Shown one piece after another: positions 8,976-17,692 of a stretch of DNA of 64,000 nucleotides. Below the pieces are notes generated by a model. It was not told where the DNA came from. It was given only the letters and a program-made list of their open reading frames with translations, and did not search any database. The DNA comes from a bacterium (GTDB taxonomy: Bacteria; Zhuqueibacterota; Zhuqueibacteria; Zhuqueibacterales; Zhuqueibacteraceae): positions 1 to 64,000 of the forward strand of contig JAKLJX010000030.1 in assembly GCA_023150945.1 (NCBI GenBank). Direction: 5' to 3'. Position 1 is the first letter of the stretch, and each line of letters begins with the position of its first letter. Made by a program: the position numbers and the translations under genes.

Positions 8976-10004
8976 CTAAAGAATCAACATGGCATCGCCA
9001 TAACTGAAGAAACGCCACTTCTCCTTGACGGCTTTGCGATAGGCCTTGAAGATGAGGTCACGATTGGCAAAGGCGCAAACCAACATCAACATGGTGGAGC
9101 ACGGCATGTGAAAGTTGGTGATCAGCCGGTCGACGATTTTGAACTCGTAGGGCGGAAAGATGAATTTGTCGGTCCAGCCGCGGCCGGGTTTGACCCAGCC
9201 TTCGCTGGTGACTTCGGTTTCGAGCGCGCGCACCACGCTGGTGCCCACCGCATAGACCTTGCCGCCTTTTTTCATGGTTTCGTTGATGGCTTGCGCGGTG
9301 AGCGGGCTGATTTCGAAGTATTCCGAATCCATCTTGTGGCGGCTCAAATCTTCGACGATCACCGGCCGGAAGCTGCCCAAGCCGAGATGGAGCACGATCG
9401 GCACGATGCGCGTGCCCTTATTGGAAATCTTTTTCAACAGCTCTTTGGTGAAATGCAGGCCAGCGGTCGGCGCCGCCACCGCGCCGCGGATATTGGCATA
9501 GACGGTCTGATAGCGCTCCTTGTCCATCGGCTCGGGGCTGCGCTTGACGTAAGGCGGCAGCGGCGACTGGCCGAGCTTCTCGACGATCTCGAAGAAATCG
9601 CCGTTGAAGTTGAAGCGCACGACGCGGCCGCCGGAAACGGTGTTGTCGATCACGTCGCAGGCCAAATCGCGGCCGACCGAGAGGCGGTTGCCGACGCGCA
9701 CTTTGCGTGCCGGCCGCACCAACACTTCCCACAGGCCGTTTTCCAACTGGCGCAGCAGAAAGATTTCGACTTTGGCTTCGGTCTTGTCCTTGGTGCCGAT
9801 CAAGCGTGCCGGAAAAACCTTGGTCTCATTGATCACCAAACAGTCGTCCGGCCCGAAGTAGTCTACGATGTCGGAAAAGACTTTCTCATCGATCGTCTTC
9901 TGCTCGCGGTCAACCACCATGAGCTTGGACTTGTCGCGCTTTTTTTCGGGGTATTGCGCAATAAGTTTTTCCGGAATGTTGATCTTGAAATCAGATAGTT
10001 TCAT
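8976..10004 (-). CDS. queA: S-adenosylmethionine:tRNA ribosyltransferase-isomerase
   Basis: A 342-residue enzyme that transfers and isomerises the ribosyl group of SAM onto preQ1 in the wobble base of tRNA(Asp, Asn, His, Tyr), giving epoxyqueuosine. Full family length. It opens with KLSDFKINIPEKLIAQYPEK, contains VAAPTAGLHFT, and ends with the NFHMPCSTMLMLVCAF motif. It lies just downstream of ruvB, matching the common yebC-ruvCAB-queA order of bacteria. queD at 15.4 kb adds a second queuosine gene nearby. Confidence 0.95.
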   Translation of the reverse strand: MKLSDFKINIPEKLIAQYPEKKRDKSKLMVVDREQKTIDEKVFSDIVDYFGPDDCLVINETKVFPARLIGTKDKTEAKVEIFLLRQLENGLWEVLVRPARKVRVGNRLSVGRDLACDVIDNTVSGGRVVRFNFNGDFFEIVEKLGQSPLPPYVKRSPEPMDKERYQTVYANIRGAVAAPTAGLHFTKELLKKISNKGTRIVPIVLHLGLGSFRPVIVEDLSRHKMDSEYFEISPLTAQAINETMKKGGKVYAVGTSVVRALETEVTSEGWVKPGRGWTDKFIFPPYEFKIVDRLITNFHMPCSTMLMLVCAFANRDLIFKAYRKAVKEKWRFFSYGDAMLIL

Positions 10005-10101
10005 CGGTCAACGTCTTTCCATTTGGTTAGCAGTTCGCCCCTCGCGAGCGAGCGGCGCCGCCGGGGTGGCGGCGTTGGGAGTATGCAAAAGCCCGCGGCG
10101 C

Positions 10102-11154
10102 TCACCAAAATTCCTGCTGGGTGGCAGCTTGGTGTGGCGGCCGTGAAAAACCGAGATGCTGATAGGCACGCGGCGTGACCACCCGGCCGCGCGGTGTGCG
10201 CTTCAAAAAACCCTCCTGGATCAAAAAGGGTTCATAGATTTCTTCGAGCGTGCCGGCTTCTTCGCCCACCGCCACCGCCAGCGTGTTGACGCCCACCGGC
10301 CCGCCGCTGAACTTTTCGATCAGCGTGCGCAGCAGGCGCTTGTCCATCTCGTCCAGGCCGAGTTCGTCGACATCGAGTTGCGCCAGCGAAGATTTTGCCA
10401 GCTCCAGGCTGACCACGCCGTCGCCGTCGATCTGGGCAAAGTCACGCACCCGGCGCAACAGGCGGTTGGCAATGCGCGGCGTGCCGCGCGAGCGGCGCGC
10501 GATCTCCACCGCAGCCGCCGGCGCGATCGCGATTTGCAGAATGCGCGCCGAGCGCTCGACGATGATGCGCAGTTGCTCGGCGGTGTAGTAATCAAGCCGG
10601 ATGACCACGCCGAAGCGGGCGCGCATCGGGCTGGTGAGCAGGCCGGCGCGGGTGGTGGCGCCCACCAGGGTGAACTTGGGCAGCCGCAGTTGAATCGAGC
10701 GCGCGTTGGCGCCCTTGTCGATGATGATGTCGAGCTTGTAGTCTTCCATCGCGGGATAGAGGTATTCCTCCACCACGCGATTCAGGCGGTGGATTTCGTC
10801 GATGAAGAGCACGTCTCCCTCGCCCAGGTTGGTCAGCAAGCCGGCCAAATCTCCGGCTTTTTCCAACACCGGCCCGGAAGTGTTCTTGAGCTGCGTGCCC
10901 ATCTCGTTGGCAATGATGTTGGCCAGCGTGGTCTTGCCCAAGCCGGGCGGGCCGTAGAGCAACACGTGATCGAGCGCTTCGTGGCGGCCGCGCGCCGCCT
11001 GCATGAACACGCGCAGGTTGTTCTTCATCTTTTCCTGGCCGATGAAATCGTCCAGCAGTGCCGGCCGCAGCCGCTGATCGAAATCACGCTCACCTTCCAG
11101 GACATCGGGATTGGTGGCGCGCCGATCGTTGACGTGCAGTAATTTCTCAGCCAT
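10102..11154 (-). CDS. ruvB: Holliday junction branch migration ATPase RuvB
   Basis: A 350-residue AAA+ motor that drives branch migration with RuvA. Walker A GPPGLGKT is at residues 68-75, Walker B FIDEIH at 117-122, sensor region LVGATTRAG follows, and the C-terminal winged helix contains [10 protein letters not shown]. All standard motifs are intact and the length is normal. It sits 16 bp downstream of ruvA on the same strand. Confidence 0.96.
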   Translation of the reverse strand: MAEKLLHVNDRRATNPDVLEGERDFDQRLRPALLDDFIGQEKMKNNLRVFMQAARGRHEALDHVLLYGPPGLGKTTLANIIANEMGTQLKNTSGPVLEKAGDLAGLLTNLGEGDVLFIDEIHRLNRVVEEYLYPAMEDYKLDIIIDKGANARSIQLRLPKFTLVGATTRAGLLTSPMRARFGVVIRLDYYTAEQLRIIVERSARILQIAIAPAAAVEIARRSRGTPRIANRLLRRVRDFAQIDGDGVVSLELAKSSLAQLDVDELGLDEMDKRLLRTLIEKFSGGPVGVNTLAVAVGEEAGTLEEIYEPFLIQEGFLKRTPRGRVVTPRAYQHLGFSRPPHQAATQQEFW

Positions 11155-11170
11155 GTTCGAGCTCGTTCAT

Positions 11171-11758
11171 TCAAATGTGGCGCAACGCGGCTTTGAGCAA
11201 CGCTTCCACGCTCAGCGCGCCGTTTTCTTCCACCGCCCGTTTGATCGCCTTTTCCGCGGCCGGCCGCGGATAGCCCAGCGAAACCAGGGCGAGCAACGCC
11301 TCATTGGCCTGCGCCGACACCGCCGGCGCGGCCGCGGATTCGCCCGCGACCGCCAAGCCCGCCAGCCGGTCGCGCAACTCCACCACTAGCCGTTCCGCGG
11401 TTTTTTTGCCGATTCCCGGAATGGCGGTCAACGCACCGACTTCATTGTGCTGTATGTAGCGGCAGAAAGTCTCGACCGTGCAGCCGCTCAAAATGCTCTG
11501 CGCCACTTTGGGGCCGACGCCGTTGACGGTGAGCAGATGCAAGAAGAGCTGCTTCTCCTCCTGCGTGGCAAACCCGAAAAGCTGCAGCGCGTCTTCCCGC
11601 ACCAGCAAGTGGGTGAACACCGTGGTGCTGTCACCCACCGGCCCGAGTTTCTCATAGGTGGAAAGGGGAATCGCAATGTCGTAGCCGACGCCATTGACCT
11701 CGAGCAGGAGGCGGGCGGGAGATTTGTTGATCAGGCGGCCGTGCAGTTGCGCAATCAT
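11171..11758 (-). CDS. ruvA: Holliday junction binding protein RuvA
   Basis: A 195-residue tetrameric junction-binding protein. The N-terminal OB domain starts MIAQLHGRLINKSP, followed by helix-hairpin-helix motifs (VNGVGPKVAQSIL, IPGIGKKTAERLVVELRD) and a C-terminal domain that contacts RuvB (ALVSLGYPRPAAEKAI). The start at 11758 gives the canonical N-terminus; an earlier ATG at 11788 would add ten unsupported residues. It lies between ruvC and ruvB in one orientation. Confidence 0.95.
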   Translation of the reverse strand: MIAQLHGRLINKSPARLLLEVNGVGYDIAIPLSTYEKLGPVGDSTTVFTHLLVREDALQLFGFATQEEKQLFLHLLTVNGVGPKVAQSILSGCTVETFCRYIQHNEVGALTAIPGIGKKTAERLVVELRDRLAGLAVAGESAAAPAVSAQANEALLALVSLGYPRPAAEKAIKRAVEENGALSVEALLKAALRHI

Positions 11759-11818
11759 TCTATCAGGCCAGGTTTGAGGTGGCAGCAAAGCCCGGGAATT
11801 TTGCCGTGGCGTGCCTGT

Positions 11819-12322
11819 TCAGGCCAGGGCGTTGCGGGCTGGCTTGAGCGTACGATGGGCGTGGCAAATGGCCAGCGCCAAACCATCGGCAATGTCGTGC
11901 GGCACGGGCAGTTCTTTCATGCCCAACACCGCCTGCACCATTCTTTGAATCTGTTCCTTCGAAGCTGCGCCGTTGCCGGAGACCGCGAGCTTCACTTCGC
12001 GAGGAGTGTAATCGACCATCGGCACGCCGGAACGCGCGCTGGCGAGCAGCAACACGCCGCGGGCATGCCCGAGCTTGAGCGCCACCTGCGAATTCTGCAC
12101 ATGAATGAGTTTCTCGACCACCATGAAAGCGGGCCGGTGCGTGGCCAGGAATTCGCAAGTCGCAGTGAAGAGATGCTCCAGGCGGCGTTCGAGCGCCCAG
12201 TCGCGCGGCGGCGCAATCGCGGCAGACCCTCTATAAAAACAATGACCGCCCCTGGCTTCGATCAAGCCAAGACCGGTCGTGATCAATCCGGGATCTGCTC
12301 CCAAAATTAGGCATCCCTGCAT
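11819..12322 (-). CDS. ruvC: Crossover junction endodeoxyribonuclease RuvC
   Basis: A 167-residue RNase H-fold resolvase. The acidic catalytic residues are D10 (GADPGL), E70 (VVEKLIH), D143 and D146 (PHDIADGLA). It cleaves Holliday junctions symmetrically in complex with RuvAB. Length and motif spacing match the family. It lies 60 bp upstream of ruvA and 58 bp downstream of yebC in transcription order. Confidence 0.95.
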   Translation of the reverse strand: MQGCLILGADPGLITTGLGLIEARGGHCFYRGSAAIAPPRDWALERRLEHLFTATCEFLATHRPAFMVVEKLIHVQNSQVALKLGHARGVLLLASARSGVPMVDYTPREVKLAVSGNGAASKEQIQRMVQAVLGMKELPVPHDIADGLALAICHAHRTLKPARNALA

Positions 12323-12380
12323 CGCAAGTGTTCGTCGCGGGATAGAAGAATTGTGTGCGTGATTGGAAGGCGTCAGCAGG

Positions 12381-13127
12381 CTATTCCAACTGGCTCATGA
12401 CCTCATCGGCAATGTCGAAGTTCGAATAGACGTGCTGCACGTCGTCATGCTCATCGAGCACGTCCATGAGCTTGAGCAGCCTGACTGCGTCGTTGCCATC
12501 CACCTTGACGGTATTCTTGGGATACATCCCCACTTCCGCCTTTTCGATGGCGATGCCCTTCTTTTCGAGCGAGGCTTTCACGGCTTCGAAATCCGCGGGG
12601 GTGGACAGGATGTCGGAGGATTCGGGATCGTATTTCAGATCCTCCGCGCCGGCGTCAATGACGGCTTCGAGCAATTCGTCTTCGCTGCGGCCGCCGGTGG
12701 TCACCGTGAAAATACCCTTCTTCTCGAACATCCAGGCCACCGCGCCGGATTCCGCCATGTTGCCGCCATGTTTGGAGAACAAGTGGCGAATGTCGGCCAC
12801 CGTGCGGTTCTTGTTGTCGGTGACGACCTCGACGATCAGCGCGGCGCCGCCCGGGCCATAGCCTTCGTAGGTGGCTTCTTCATAGCTCACGCCTTCCAGC
12901 TCGCCGGTGCCGCGTTTGATCGCGCGCTCGATGTTGGCCGCCGGCATGTTGGCGGCCTTGGCATCCTGAATGGCCTTGCGCAAGCGCGCATTCGAGTTTT
13001 CATCGCCGCCGCCGTTGCGGGCAGCCAGGGCAATCTCCTTGATGAGACGCGTGAAGATGCGGCCGCGAATCGCATCTTGCTTGGCCTTCACATGTTTGAC
13101 TTTGGCCCATTTATTGTGACCAGACAT
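12381..13127 (-). CDS. yebC: YebC/PmpR (TACO1) family protein
   Basis: A 248-residue member of the YebC/TACO1 family, described variously as transcriptional regulators and as factors that help ribosomes through proline-rich stretches. The signature N-terminus SGHNKWAKVKHVKAKQD and the central YEGYGPGGAALIVEV motif are present, and the length is normal. The ATG at 13127 is preceded by GGGAGAG and gives the canonical MSGH start; the open frame continues 27 codons upstream without homology. It is first in the yebC-ruvC-ruvA-ruvB-queA group. Confidence 0.93.
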   Translation of the reverse strand: MSGHNKWAKVKHVKAKQDAIRGRIFTRLIKEIALAARNGGGDENSNARLRKAIQDAKAANMPAANIERAIKRGTGELEGVSYEEATYEGYGPGGAALIVEVVTDNKNRTVADIRHLFSKHGGNMAESGAVAWMFEKKGIFTVTTGGRSEDELLEAVIDAGAEDLKYDPESSDILSTPADFEAVKASLEKKGIAIEKAEVGMYPKNTVKVDGNDAVRLLKLMDVLDEHDDVQHVYSNFDIADEVMSQLE

Positions 13128-13294
13128 GCTTCTCTCCCAAAATTGACGGCGCAATTTAATAAAAAATCGTTCGGTTTCCAAACGGAATTTTGGCACCGGA
13201 ATGAACAAAGCCCTTGAAATTTCGCCAGTTATTCCGGGCGTGCCAAACCGAACGATGGTAACTTGTCAGAATCGCTTCAGCAGGTGGACGCAAG

Positions 13295-13924
13295 TCACTG
13301 CTGGTTGCTCAACTCATAGGCACGCACCCGCACCAGAGTGCGCACCACCCAGGCATAGGTGTATCCCTTCTCATCCGCCAGCTTCTGCAGCCGTTCCGCA
13401 TCATAGCGATTGACGAAGCGCCCGGCTCGCACTTTGTAGTACGGCGGTTCGTAGATCACCTGCACTTCAGTGTCGAGATCAAGTATCGCGATTTTCATGG
13501 CCTCGCGCGCCTGCTGGCCGTCCTCGGTTTGTAGCAACTGCAGCTGGTAACCGGACACCGTCACCCAGGACGTATCGCCCGCCGCCGTGTCAGTTTGCAC
13601 TTGAACAAAGGATTGCGATTGCACCTGTTCGCGCGGCAGCTTGGGGGGAATGTCGAATGGCGGCTCGCGCAAAGTGGAGGGATCAAAGGATTCGTCATAG
13701 GTCATGCCGGCGGGATCGGCTGCCGGAGTATTCGCGGGAGCAGTGGCGGGCCGGGTTGCAGGTGTGGTCGGCCGCGGCGCCGTGCGGGTGGTTGCCGGCC
13801 GTTCCGGTTTGCTGGCGGTGCGACTGGCGCTGCAGCCGGCCAGTCCGAGCAACACCAGCAACACGCCGAGGCCTTTGAGCCAATGGTAGCGAGGGGAATG
13901 AAGAAATTGCACTGCATACCTCAT
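13295..13924 (-). CDS. SPOR-domain lipoprotein
   Basis: A 209-residue lipoprotein. The N-terminal hydrophobic segment ends in the lipobox LGLAGC (Cys about residue 30), then comes a Thr/Pro/Ala-rich linker (about 35-75), and a C-terminal SPOR domain (about 125-200) beginning WVTVSGYQLQLLQTEDGQQA and containing YYKVRAGRFVNRYDAERLQK. SPOR domains bind denuded septal peptidoglycan, so a role in division or cell-wall remodelling is likely. The start at 13924 places the signal peptide correctly; the frame remains open upstream through the shadow of spmB. It has no obvious functional link to its neighbours. Confidence 0.85.
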   Translation of the reverse strand: MRYAVQFLHSPRYHWLKGLGVLLVLLGLAGCSASRTASKPERPATTRTAPRPTTPATRPATAPANTPAADPAGMTYDESFDPSTLREPPFDIPPKLPREQVQSQSFVQVQTDTAAGDTSWVTVSGYQLQLLQTEDGQQAREAMKIAILDLDTEVQVIYEPPYYKVRAGRFVNRYDAERLQKLADEKGYTYAWVVRTLVRVRAYELSNQQ

Positions 13925-14001
13925 TAGGTTGTCAAGTTGAATGGAAACGCCGGCCGGGAAAATAACACCCCGCCCGTGCAACTGCAAGCCCGGCGAGCGG
14001 T

Positions 14002-14547
14002 TCATCCAAAAATCAAATGGCAGATGAAAACCGCGGCGAGCAAGCCGGCCACGTCCGCAATCAAGCCGGTCGCCAGCGCATGCCGGATTTTCTTGATGGA
14101 GACCGAACCAAAGTAGACCGCCAGAACATAGAAAGTCGTCTCGGTGCTGCCGTACATGGTGGAAACCAACCGGCCGATGAATGAATCCGGGCCGTGGGTT
14201 TTCATCAATTCGGTGGCGAGACCGAGCGAGCCGCTGCCGGAGAGCGGCCGCATCAGGGCCACCGGCAGGGCCTCCGCCGGCAGACCGATCCAATCCGTCA
14301 CCGGCGAGAGCAGCTTCACGAACAGATCCATGGCGCCGGAGGCGCGAAACATGCCGATTGCAAACAGAATCGCCACCAGAAACGGAATGATGCGAACGGC
14401 GACATTGAACCCCTCCTTTGCGCCCTCCACGAAACATTCATAGACTTTGACTTTGCGGAAGAAGCCGACCAGCGGGATCACCAGCAGCAAAGCCGGGATT
14501 GCCCAGGTCGAAATCAATTCGAGTGCGGCGCGGAAAAAATCACCCAT
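14002..14547 (-). CDS. spmB: SpmB-like nucleoside-recognition (gate) domain membrane protein
   Basis: A 181-residue integral membrane protein with several hydrophobic helices and the gate/nucleoside-recognition motif (MRPLSGSGSLGLATELMK, then GSTETTFYVLAVYFGSV). In Bacillus SpmA and SpmB are needed for spore core dehydration, but homologues are widespread in non-sporulating bacteria, where their substrate is unknown. The start of spmB overlaps the end of spmA by 8 bp, so the two are coupled. Confidence 0.87.
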   Translation of the reverse strand: MGDFFRAALELISTWAIPALLLVIPLVGFFRKVKVYECFVEGAKEGFNVAVRIIPFLVAILFAIGMFRASGAMDLFVKLLSPVTDWIGLPAEALPVALMRPLSGSGSLGLATELMKTHGPDSFIGRLVSTMYGSTETTFYVLAVYFGSVSIKKIRHALATGLIADVAGLLAAVFICHLIFG

Positions 14548-15172
14548 GTTGGCCCTCCGGTGGTGGCGCGGTGAGCTGCGGATCGTCCTTGCGGTACGCC
14601 GGGAGCCCGCTCAACAGTTTTGCCACGATGATCGCCGTGGTGGTGGCGCAAACGCTCGCGAAAATGGTGGTGCCGATGATCTCGAAGGGATTGTTGGATT
14701 GCAGCGAGACCCGGATGCCGATGATCGTGCTCGGAATCAGGGTGATGCTGGCAGTGTTGATGCCAAGGAACATCGCCATGGCGTTGGTGGCGGTGTCTTT
14801 TTTGGGATTGAGCTGCTGCAGTTCCTCCATTGCTTTCAGGCCGAAGGGCGTGGCGGCGTTGCTCAGGCCCAGCCAGTTGGCGGCGATGTTGAGCAGCATC
14901 GCGCCCATCGCCGGATGTTCCGGCGGCACTTCCGGGAACAGCCGGCGCATCACCGGCGCCAGGGCGCGGGCCAGCATGCGGATGAAGCCCGCCTGCTCGG
15001 CAATCTTCATGATGCCCAGCCACAGCGTCATGATGCTGATCAAGCCCAACGCGATTTTGACCGCGGTCTCCGCGGAATCGAACGCCTGCTTGGTGACCTG
15101 CTGAATGTTGCCGGTGGCCGCGCCGGTCACCACCGCGATGACGATCAATCCCAGCCAGATGTAATTGAGCAT
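14540..15172 (-). CDS. spmA: SpmA-like nucleoside-recognition (gate) domain membrane protein
   Basis: A 210-residue multi-pass membrane protein, partner of SpmB. It contains the gate domain with MLLNIAANWLGLSNAATPFG and the NAMAMFLGINTASITLIPST segment typical of SpmA. The start at 15172 has a GGAGG sequence 4 nt upstream, better than the ATG eight codons earlier. The pair probably forms one membrane complex. Its role outside sporulation is not established. Confidence 0.87.
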   Translation of the reverse strand: MLNYIWLGLIVIAVVTGAATGNIQQVTKQAFDSAETAVKIALGLISIMTLWLGIMKIAEQAGFIRMLARALAPVMRRLFPEVPPEHPAMGAMLLNIAANWLGLSNAATPFGLKAMEELQQLNPKKDTATNAMAMFLGINTASITLIPSTIIGIRVSLQSNNPFEIIGTTIFASVCATTTAIIVAKLLSGLPAYRKDDPQLTAPPPEGQHG

Positions 15173-15368
15173 GCAACCTCCTTCCCTGCAAACCATTCAC
15201 CAACGCTGCGATTTAACGGCTGAGAGTTTAGGATTTTTTTCACGGCAAGCAAGCACATTTTCCAAACTTGCATTTCTCCCGGAAATTCTCGACCATTGCG
15301 CCATTCGGTTGCGGCTGCCGTCCGCCGTCATTCCGTCACCCGCGTTGATTCGATTCCGGAGATTTGCC
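15173..15368. promoter_or_regulatory. Divergent intergenic region between spmA and queD
   Basis: About 195 bp between divergently transcribed spmA and queD. It presumably carries both promoters. I see no riboswitch; in particular I could not recognise a preQ1 aptamer ahead of queD. Confidence 0.35.
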
Positions 15369-15707
15369 ATGAAGCTTGGTTATATCGAATACATGGATTG
15401 CGCCCACTTCCTCCCCGGCCATGAAAAATGCGGCAGGATCCACGGCCACACCTACAAGGTCGAAGTCATCATCACCGGCGAAAACAAAACCGGGATGATC
15501 CTCGATTTCGGCGACATGAAGCAAATCATCCGCGCCGTGCTGGCCGAGTATGATCACAAATCCCTCAATGATTTTCTGGAATATCCCTCGGTGGAAAACA
15601 TCTGCGAGATGCTCGCACGGCGTTTCCGGGAAAGATGGCGCTACCCTTTCACCGTGCGCGTGTGGGAGGGAGAGGGGAAGTGGGCCGAGCTGGAGTTGGC
15701 GGCCTGA
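15369..15707 (+). CDS. queD: 6-carboxytetrahydropterin synthase / PTPS family
   Basis: A 112-residue T-fold enzyme that likely converts dihydroneopterin triphosphate to 6-carboxytetrahydropterin in the queuosine/7-deazaguanine pathway. Zinc ligands H13, H25 and H27 and the catalytic C21 appear as AHFL and CGRIHGH; the D62-H63 pair (YDHKSLND) and E76 (PSVEN) complete the site. It is somewhat short for the family but has every motif. Its 3' end is 5 bp from the convergent MarR gene. queA about 5 kb away supports a queuosine role over a tetrahydrobiopterin role. Confidence 0.88.
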   Translation: MKLGYIEYMDCAHFLPGHEKCGRIHGHTYKVEVIITGENKTGMILDFGDMKQIIRAVLAEYDHKSLNDFLEYPSVENICEMLARRFRERWRYPFTVRVWEGEGKWAELELAA

Positions 15708-15712
15708 GAGGA

Positions 15713-16339
15713 TCACGCCGGCTCAGCAGCCGGCTCATGATCGGGGCAATCGAACCGCAGCCCGGCCGGGCTGAGCGGTTGATTGAGCAATCGACAATAG
15801 TGCGGCGCGGTGGACTGGGGATCAGGGTTGGGCTGGAAGAAACGGCAGGTGAGGCACATGCGGGCCACGCTCACCACGCCGGCCTGCTGGAGATTGGCGA
15901 TCAAGCGCATCAGAAACTGCATCACCACCAGCTTCTCCTGCGGAGCAGCAGTGGCGAGGCCGGTTTGCACCACTTCCGCCCAACTCGCCAGTTTGCGCGC
16001 GACTTTGCGGCCCTGTGGCGTCAGGCGGAGCGTGGCCACTCGCCGGTCAATCTCGGAGCGCGCCCGCTCGATCAACTCCTTGCCCTCGAGTGTGGTCAGC
16101 GCGTCGCTCACGGTGGCGGGCGTCAGCATGAATTCCCGCGCCAGCAAACTCACGGTGCAGGCAGTCTTGCTGTGATGCAGCAGGAACACCAGGAATTGAA
16201 TCTGAATCGGGCTGAGGTTGTGTTCTTTGTTCTGCTCCCACAATAACACCCGAAAAGCCTGCGACAGCCGCTCGAGCGCGGCCGCAATCTTGGCGTCGGG
16301 ATTTTCGTGCTGGTGCGCGGGATCAAATAGGCCTGCCAT
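15713..16339 (-). CDS. MarR-family regulator with a four-cysteine C-terminal tail
   Basis: A 208-residue protein. Residues 20-150 form a MarR winged helix-turn-helix: the recognition helix lies in EFMLTPATVSDALTTLEGK and the wing in ERARSEIDRRVATLRLT. The C-terminal extension (about 155-208) has four cysteines, C162-LT-C165, C182 and C198, in the pattern CxxC-x16-C-x15-C. This suggests a metal or Fe-S cluster site, so the protein may sense redox, iron or NO. The next two upstream genes on the same strand encode cytochromes. It is separated from them by a repeat element, so a direct operon link is uncertain. The metal site is inferred. Confidence 0.82.
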   Translation of the reverse strand: MAGLFDPAHQHENPDAKIAAALERLSQAFRVLLWEQNKEHNLSPIQIQFLVFLLHHSKTACTVSLLAREFMLTPATVSDALTTLEGKELIERARSEIDRRVATLRLTPQGRKVARKLASWAEVVQTGLATAAPQEKLVVMQFLMRLIANLQQAGVVSVARMCLTCRFFQPNPDPQSTAPHYCRLLNQPLSPAGLRFDCPDHEPAAEPA

Positions 16340-16394
16340 GCCATTTTCTCATGGGTTGGTACTGCAACGTTAGGTGTACACTCTCCTCGTTTAG

Positions 16395-16593
16395 AAGGCC
16401 GGGTTGACCGCGACGGGGTCGCATGTCATAGCCCACGGGCAGCGCCCTGGGAACTGATAGGAGCTGTCGCATTTGTCCCTGGGGCTTGGTGATTTCTCCT
16501 GATTACGGTTTTCTTTTCCAGGGCGTTGCCCTTCGCTTCTACCTTTCGCCCCTTGGGGCAATTTGTCTGTGCAGTAGAATTCGACTTCACGTT
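16395..16593. repeat. Dispersed hairpin-rich repeat, short copy
   Basis: This stretch is clearly related to 63553-63789. Shared blocks include GACGGGGTCGCATGT, ATAGCCCACGGGCAGCG, CTGGGGCTTGGTGATTTCTC, TCCAGGGCGTTGCCCT and AATTCGAC. The copy here lacks roughly 45 bp in its middle that the other copy contains. Several blocks are self-complementary (for example AGGGCGTTGCCCT). It has no transposase and looks like a small non-autonomous or REP-like element in intergenic DNA. Confidence 0.8.
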
Positions 16594-16642
16594 GCAGTAT
16601 TCGTCATGCTGGCCGGCGCGGCGGCTGCCGGCCGGCCAAAGG

Positions 16643-17005
16643 TCAATGCTGCAAAAGGTAATCTGCCAGCGCGCTGATTTGCTCAGGCCGCAAGTCTTCA
16701 GCGGCGGGCATGATGATGGGTTGATAACGTTGCGCCAGCGCTTGCAGCCGCGTGTCATGGGCGCGTATCGTGGCGGGATGCTGGAGGTACTGCTGCAATT
16801 CCTTCCGCTGCCAGTGCTGCGCCAGGTCCTGCAACGGCGGTCCGGTCGCTGTGCCCCGCTGGTCAACGCCATGACACGTGCCGCATCCCCACTCGCTGTA
16901 AATCTGCGCGCCCGGCGGCGCCGGGTGAAGACGCGGCCGCATGATAATCCCTGCCAGCACCAAAGTCAACACTGAAAACAGCAGACAAACGTGAGGCCGT
17001 TTCAT
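16643..17005 (-). CDS. Small c-type cytochrome
   Basis: A 120-residue exported monoheme cytochrome c. The signal anchor covers residues 1-22; the heme-binding site is C41-GT-C44-H45 and a likely distal Met ligand is M99 in PIIMPAA, both as in class I cytochromes. Its ATG overlaps the stop of the upstream cytochrome P460 gene (ATGA, 17002-17005), so the pair is translationally coupled. It is probably the electron acceptor of the P460 protein in the periplasm. Confidence 0.88.
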   Translation of the reverse strand: MKRPHVCLLFSVLTLVLAGIIMRPRLHPAPPGAQIYSEWGCGTCHGVDQRGTATGPPLQDLAQHWQRKELQQYLQHPATIRAHDTRLQALAQRYQPIIMPAAEDLRPEQISALADYLLQH

Positions 17006-17502
17006 GGCCGGAAGCTGGCGAACACGTAATCCTTGTCCTTCTGGCCGGCATGGCAGGCGAAGCAGGCGGTCTGCGCGTCGGTAACCACGCGCTCGCGCGT
17101 ATCACCCTTGAAACCCTCGAAGCCCCAGCCGCCGGTCTCCGCGAATTTCTTGCTGTCTTTTTGCATCACGCCGACAACTTTGCGGCTACCCTCGACCACG
17201 GCGTTGTTCTCCGTTTTCGCTTCGAGCAGATCGAACACCAGCACGGCGCCGTCGGGATAGGCTTGGCCGGCTTTCATGGCGGTGAGGGCACTGGCGTTGG
17301 CATAGATGTGGTGCATGCCGCCGAAGGTCTCATACAGCGGATGGCCTTCCTGCAGGATCATGGTCTTGACGTGTGCCCATTGGCGATAGCCCTCGGGATA
17401 AGCCACCGGGCGGGAGGGGTTGGCGGCCAGGGCGGCCAGCGCAATCAGCAGACCGGCAGCCGGCACCAGGCCGGCGCGCCGCAGCAAGCGAGTGGTGTGC
17501 AT
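17002..17502 (-). CDS. Cytochrome P460 family protein
   Basis: A 166-residue exported heme protein with a signal peptide (about 1-27). It shows the P460-domain pattern, including GHPLYETFGGMHHIYANA and YPDGAVLVFDLLEAKTEN, ending with one c-heme site C147-FA-C150-H151. Cytochrome P460 oxidises hydroxylamine (with NO) to N2O or nitrite in some bacteria; many homologues of the wider family are uncharacterised. It is coupled to the small cytochrome c downstream. The lysine that cross-links to heme in true P460 cannot be assigned confidently here. Confidence 0.83.
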   Translation of the reverse strand: MHTTRLLRRAGLVPAAGLLIALAALAANPSRPVAYPEGYRQWAHVKTMILQEGHPLYETFGGMHHIYANASALTAMKAGQAYPDGAVLVFDLLEAKTENNAVVEGSRKVVGVMQKDSKKFAETGGWGFEGFKGDTRERVVTDAQTACFACHAGQKDKDYVFASFRP

Positions 17503-17692
17503 CGGTTTGCTCCTGTGATGAAGTGAGGAGAATCAGTTGATTTGGAATCCTAAGCAATATAAAGATGCGGCGTGCCCGATGCAAGCAGAAATTTAGGATT
17601 CCTATAAGAATTTTTGTTGCGCTGGCCGGGCGGCTTCTCATGACTGCCACCGGGGTGCCGCCCGGGCGGCCCTATTTTGGAAGGAAAAGACA

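Noticed and set aside
14002-15172. spmAB as evidence that the organism forms spores
   Set aside because: These genes are widespread in non-spore-formers, and nothing else in the window points to sporulation.
15369-15707. A longer queD starting at 15165
   Set aside because: The extra 68 residues have no homology and the family begins at the ATG at 15369.
16426-16872. 148-codon minus-strand frame covering the repeat
   Set aside because: It spans the repeat element and overlaps the cytochrome c gene in another frame; no domain or start signal.
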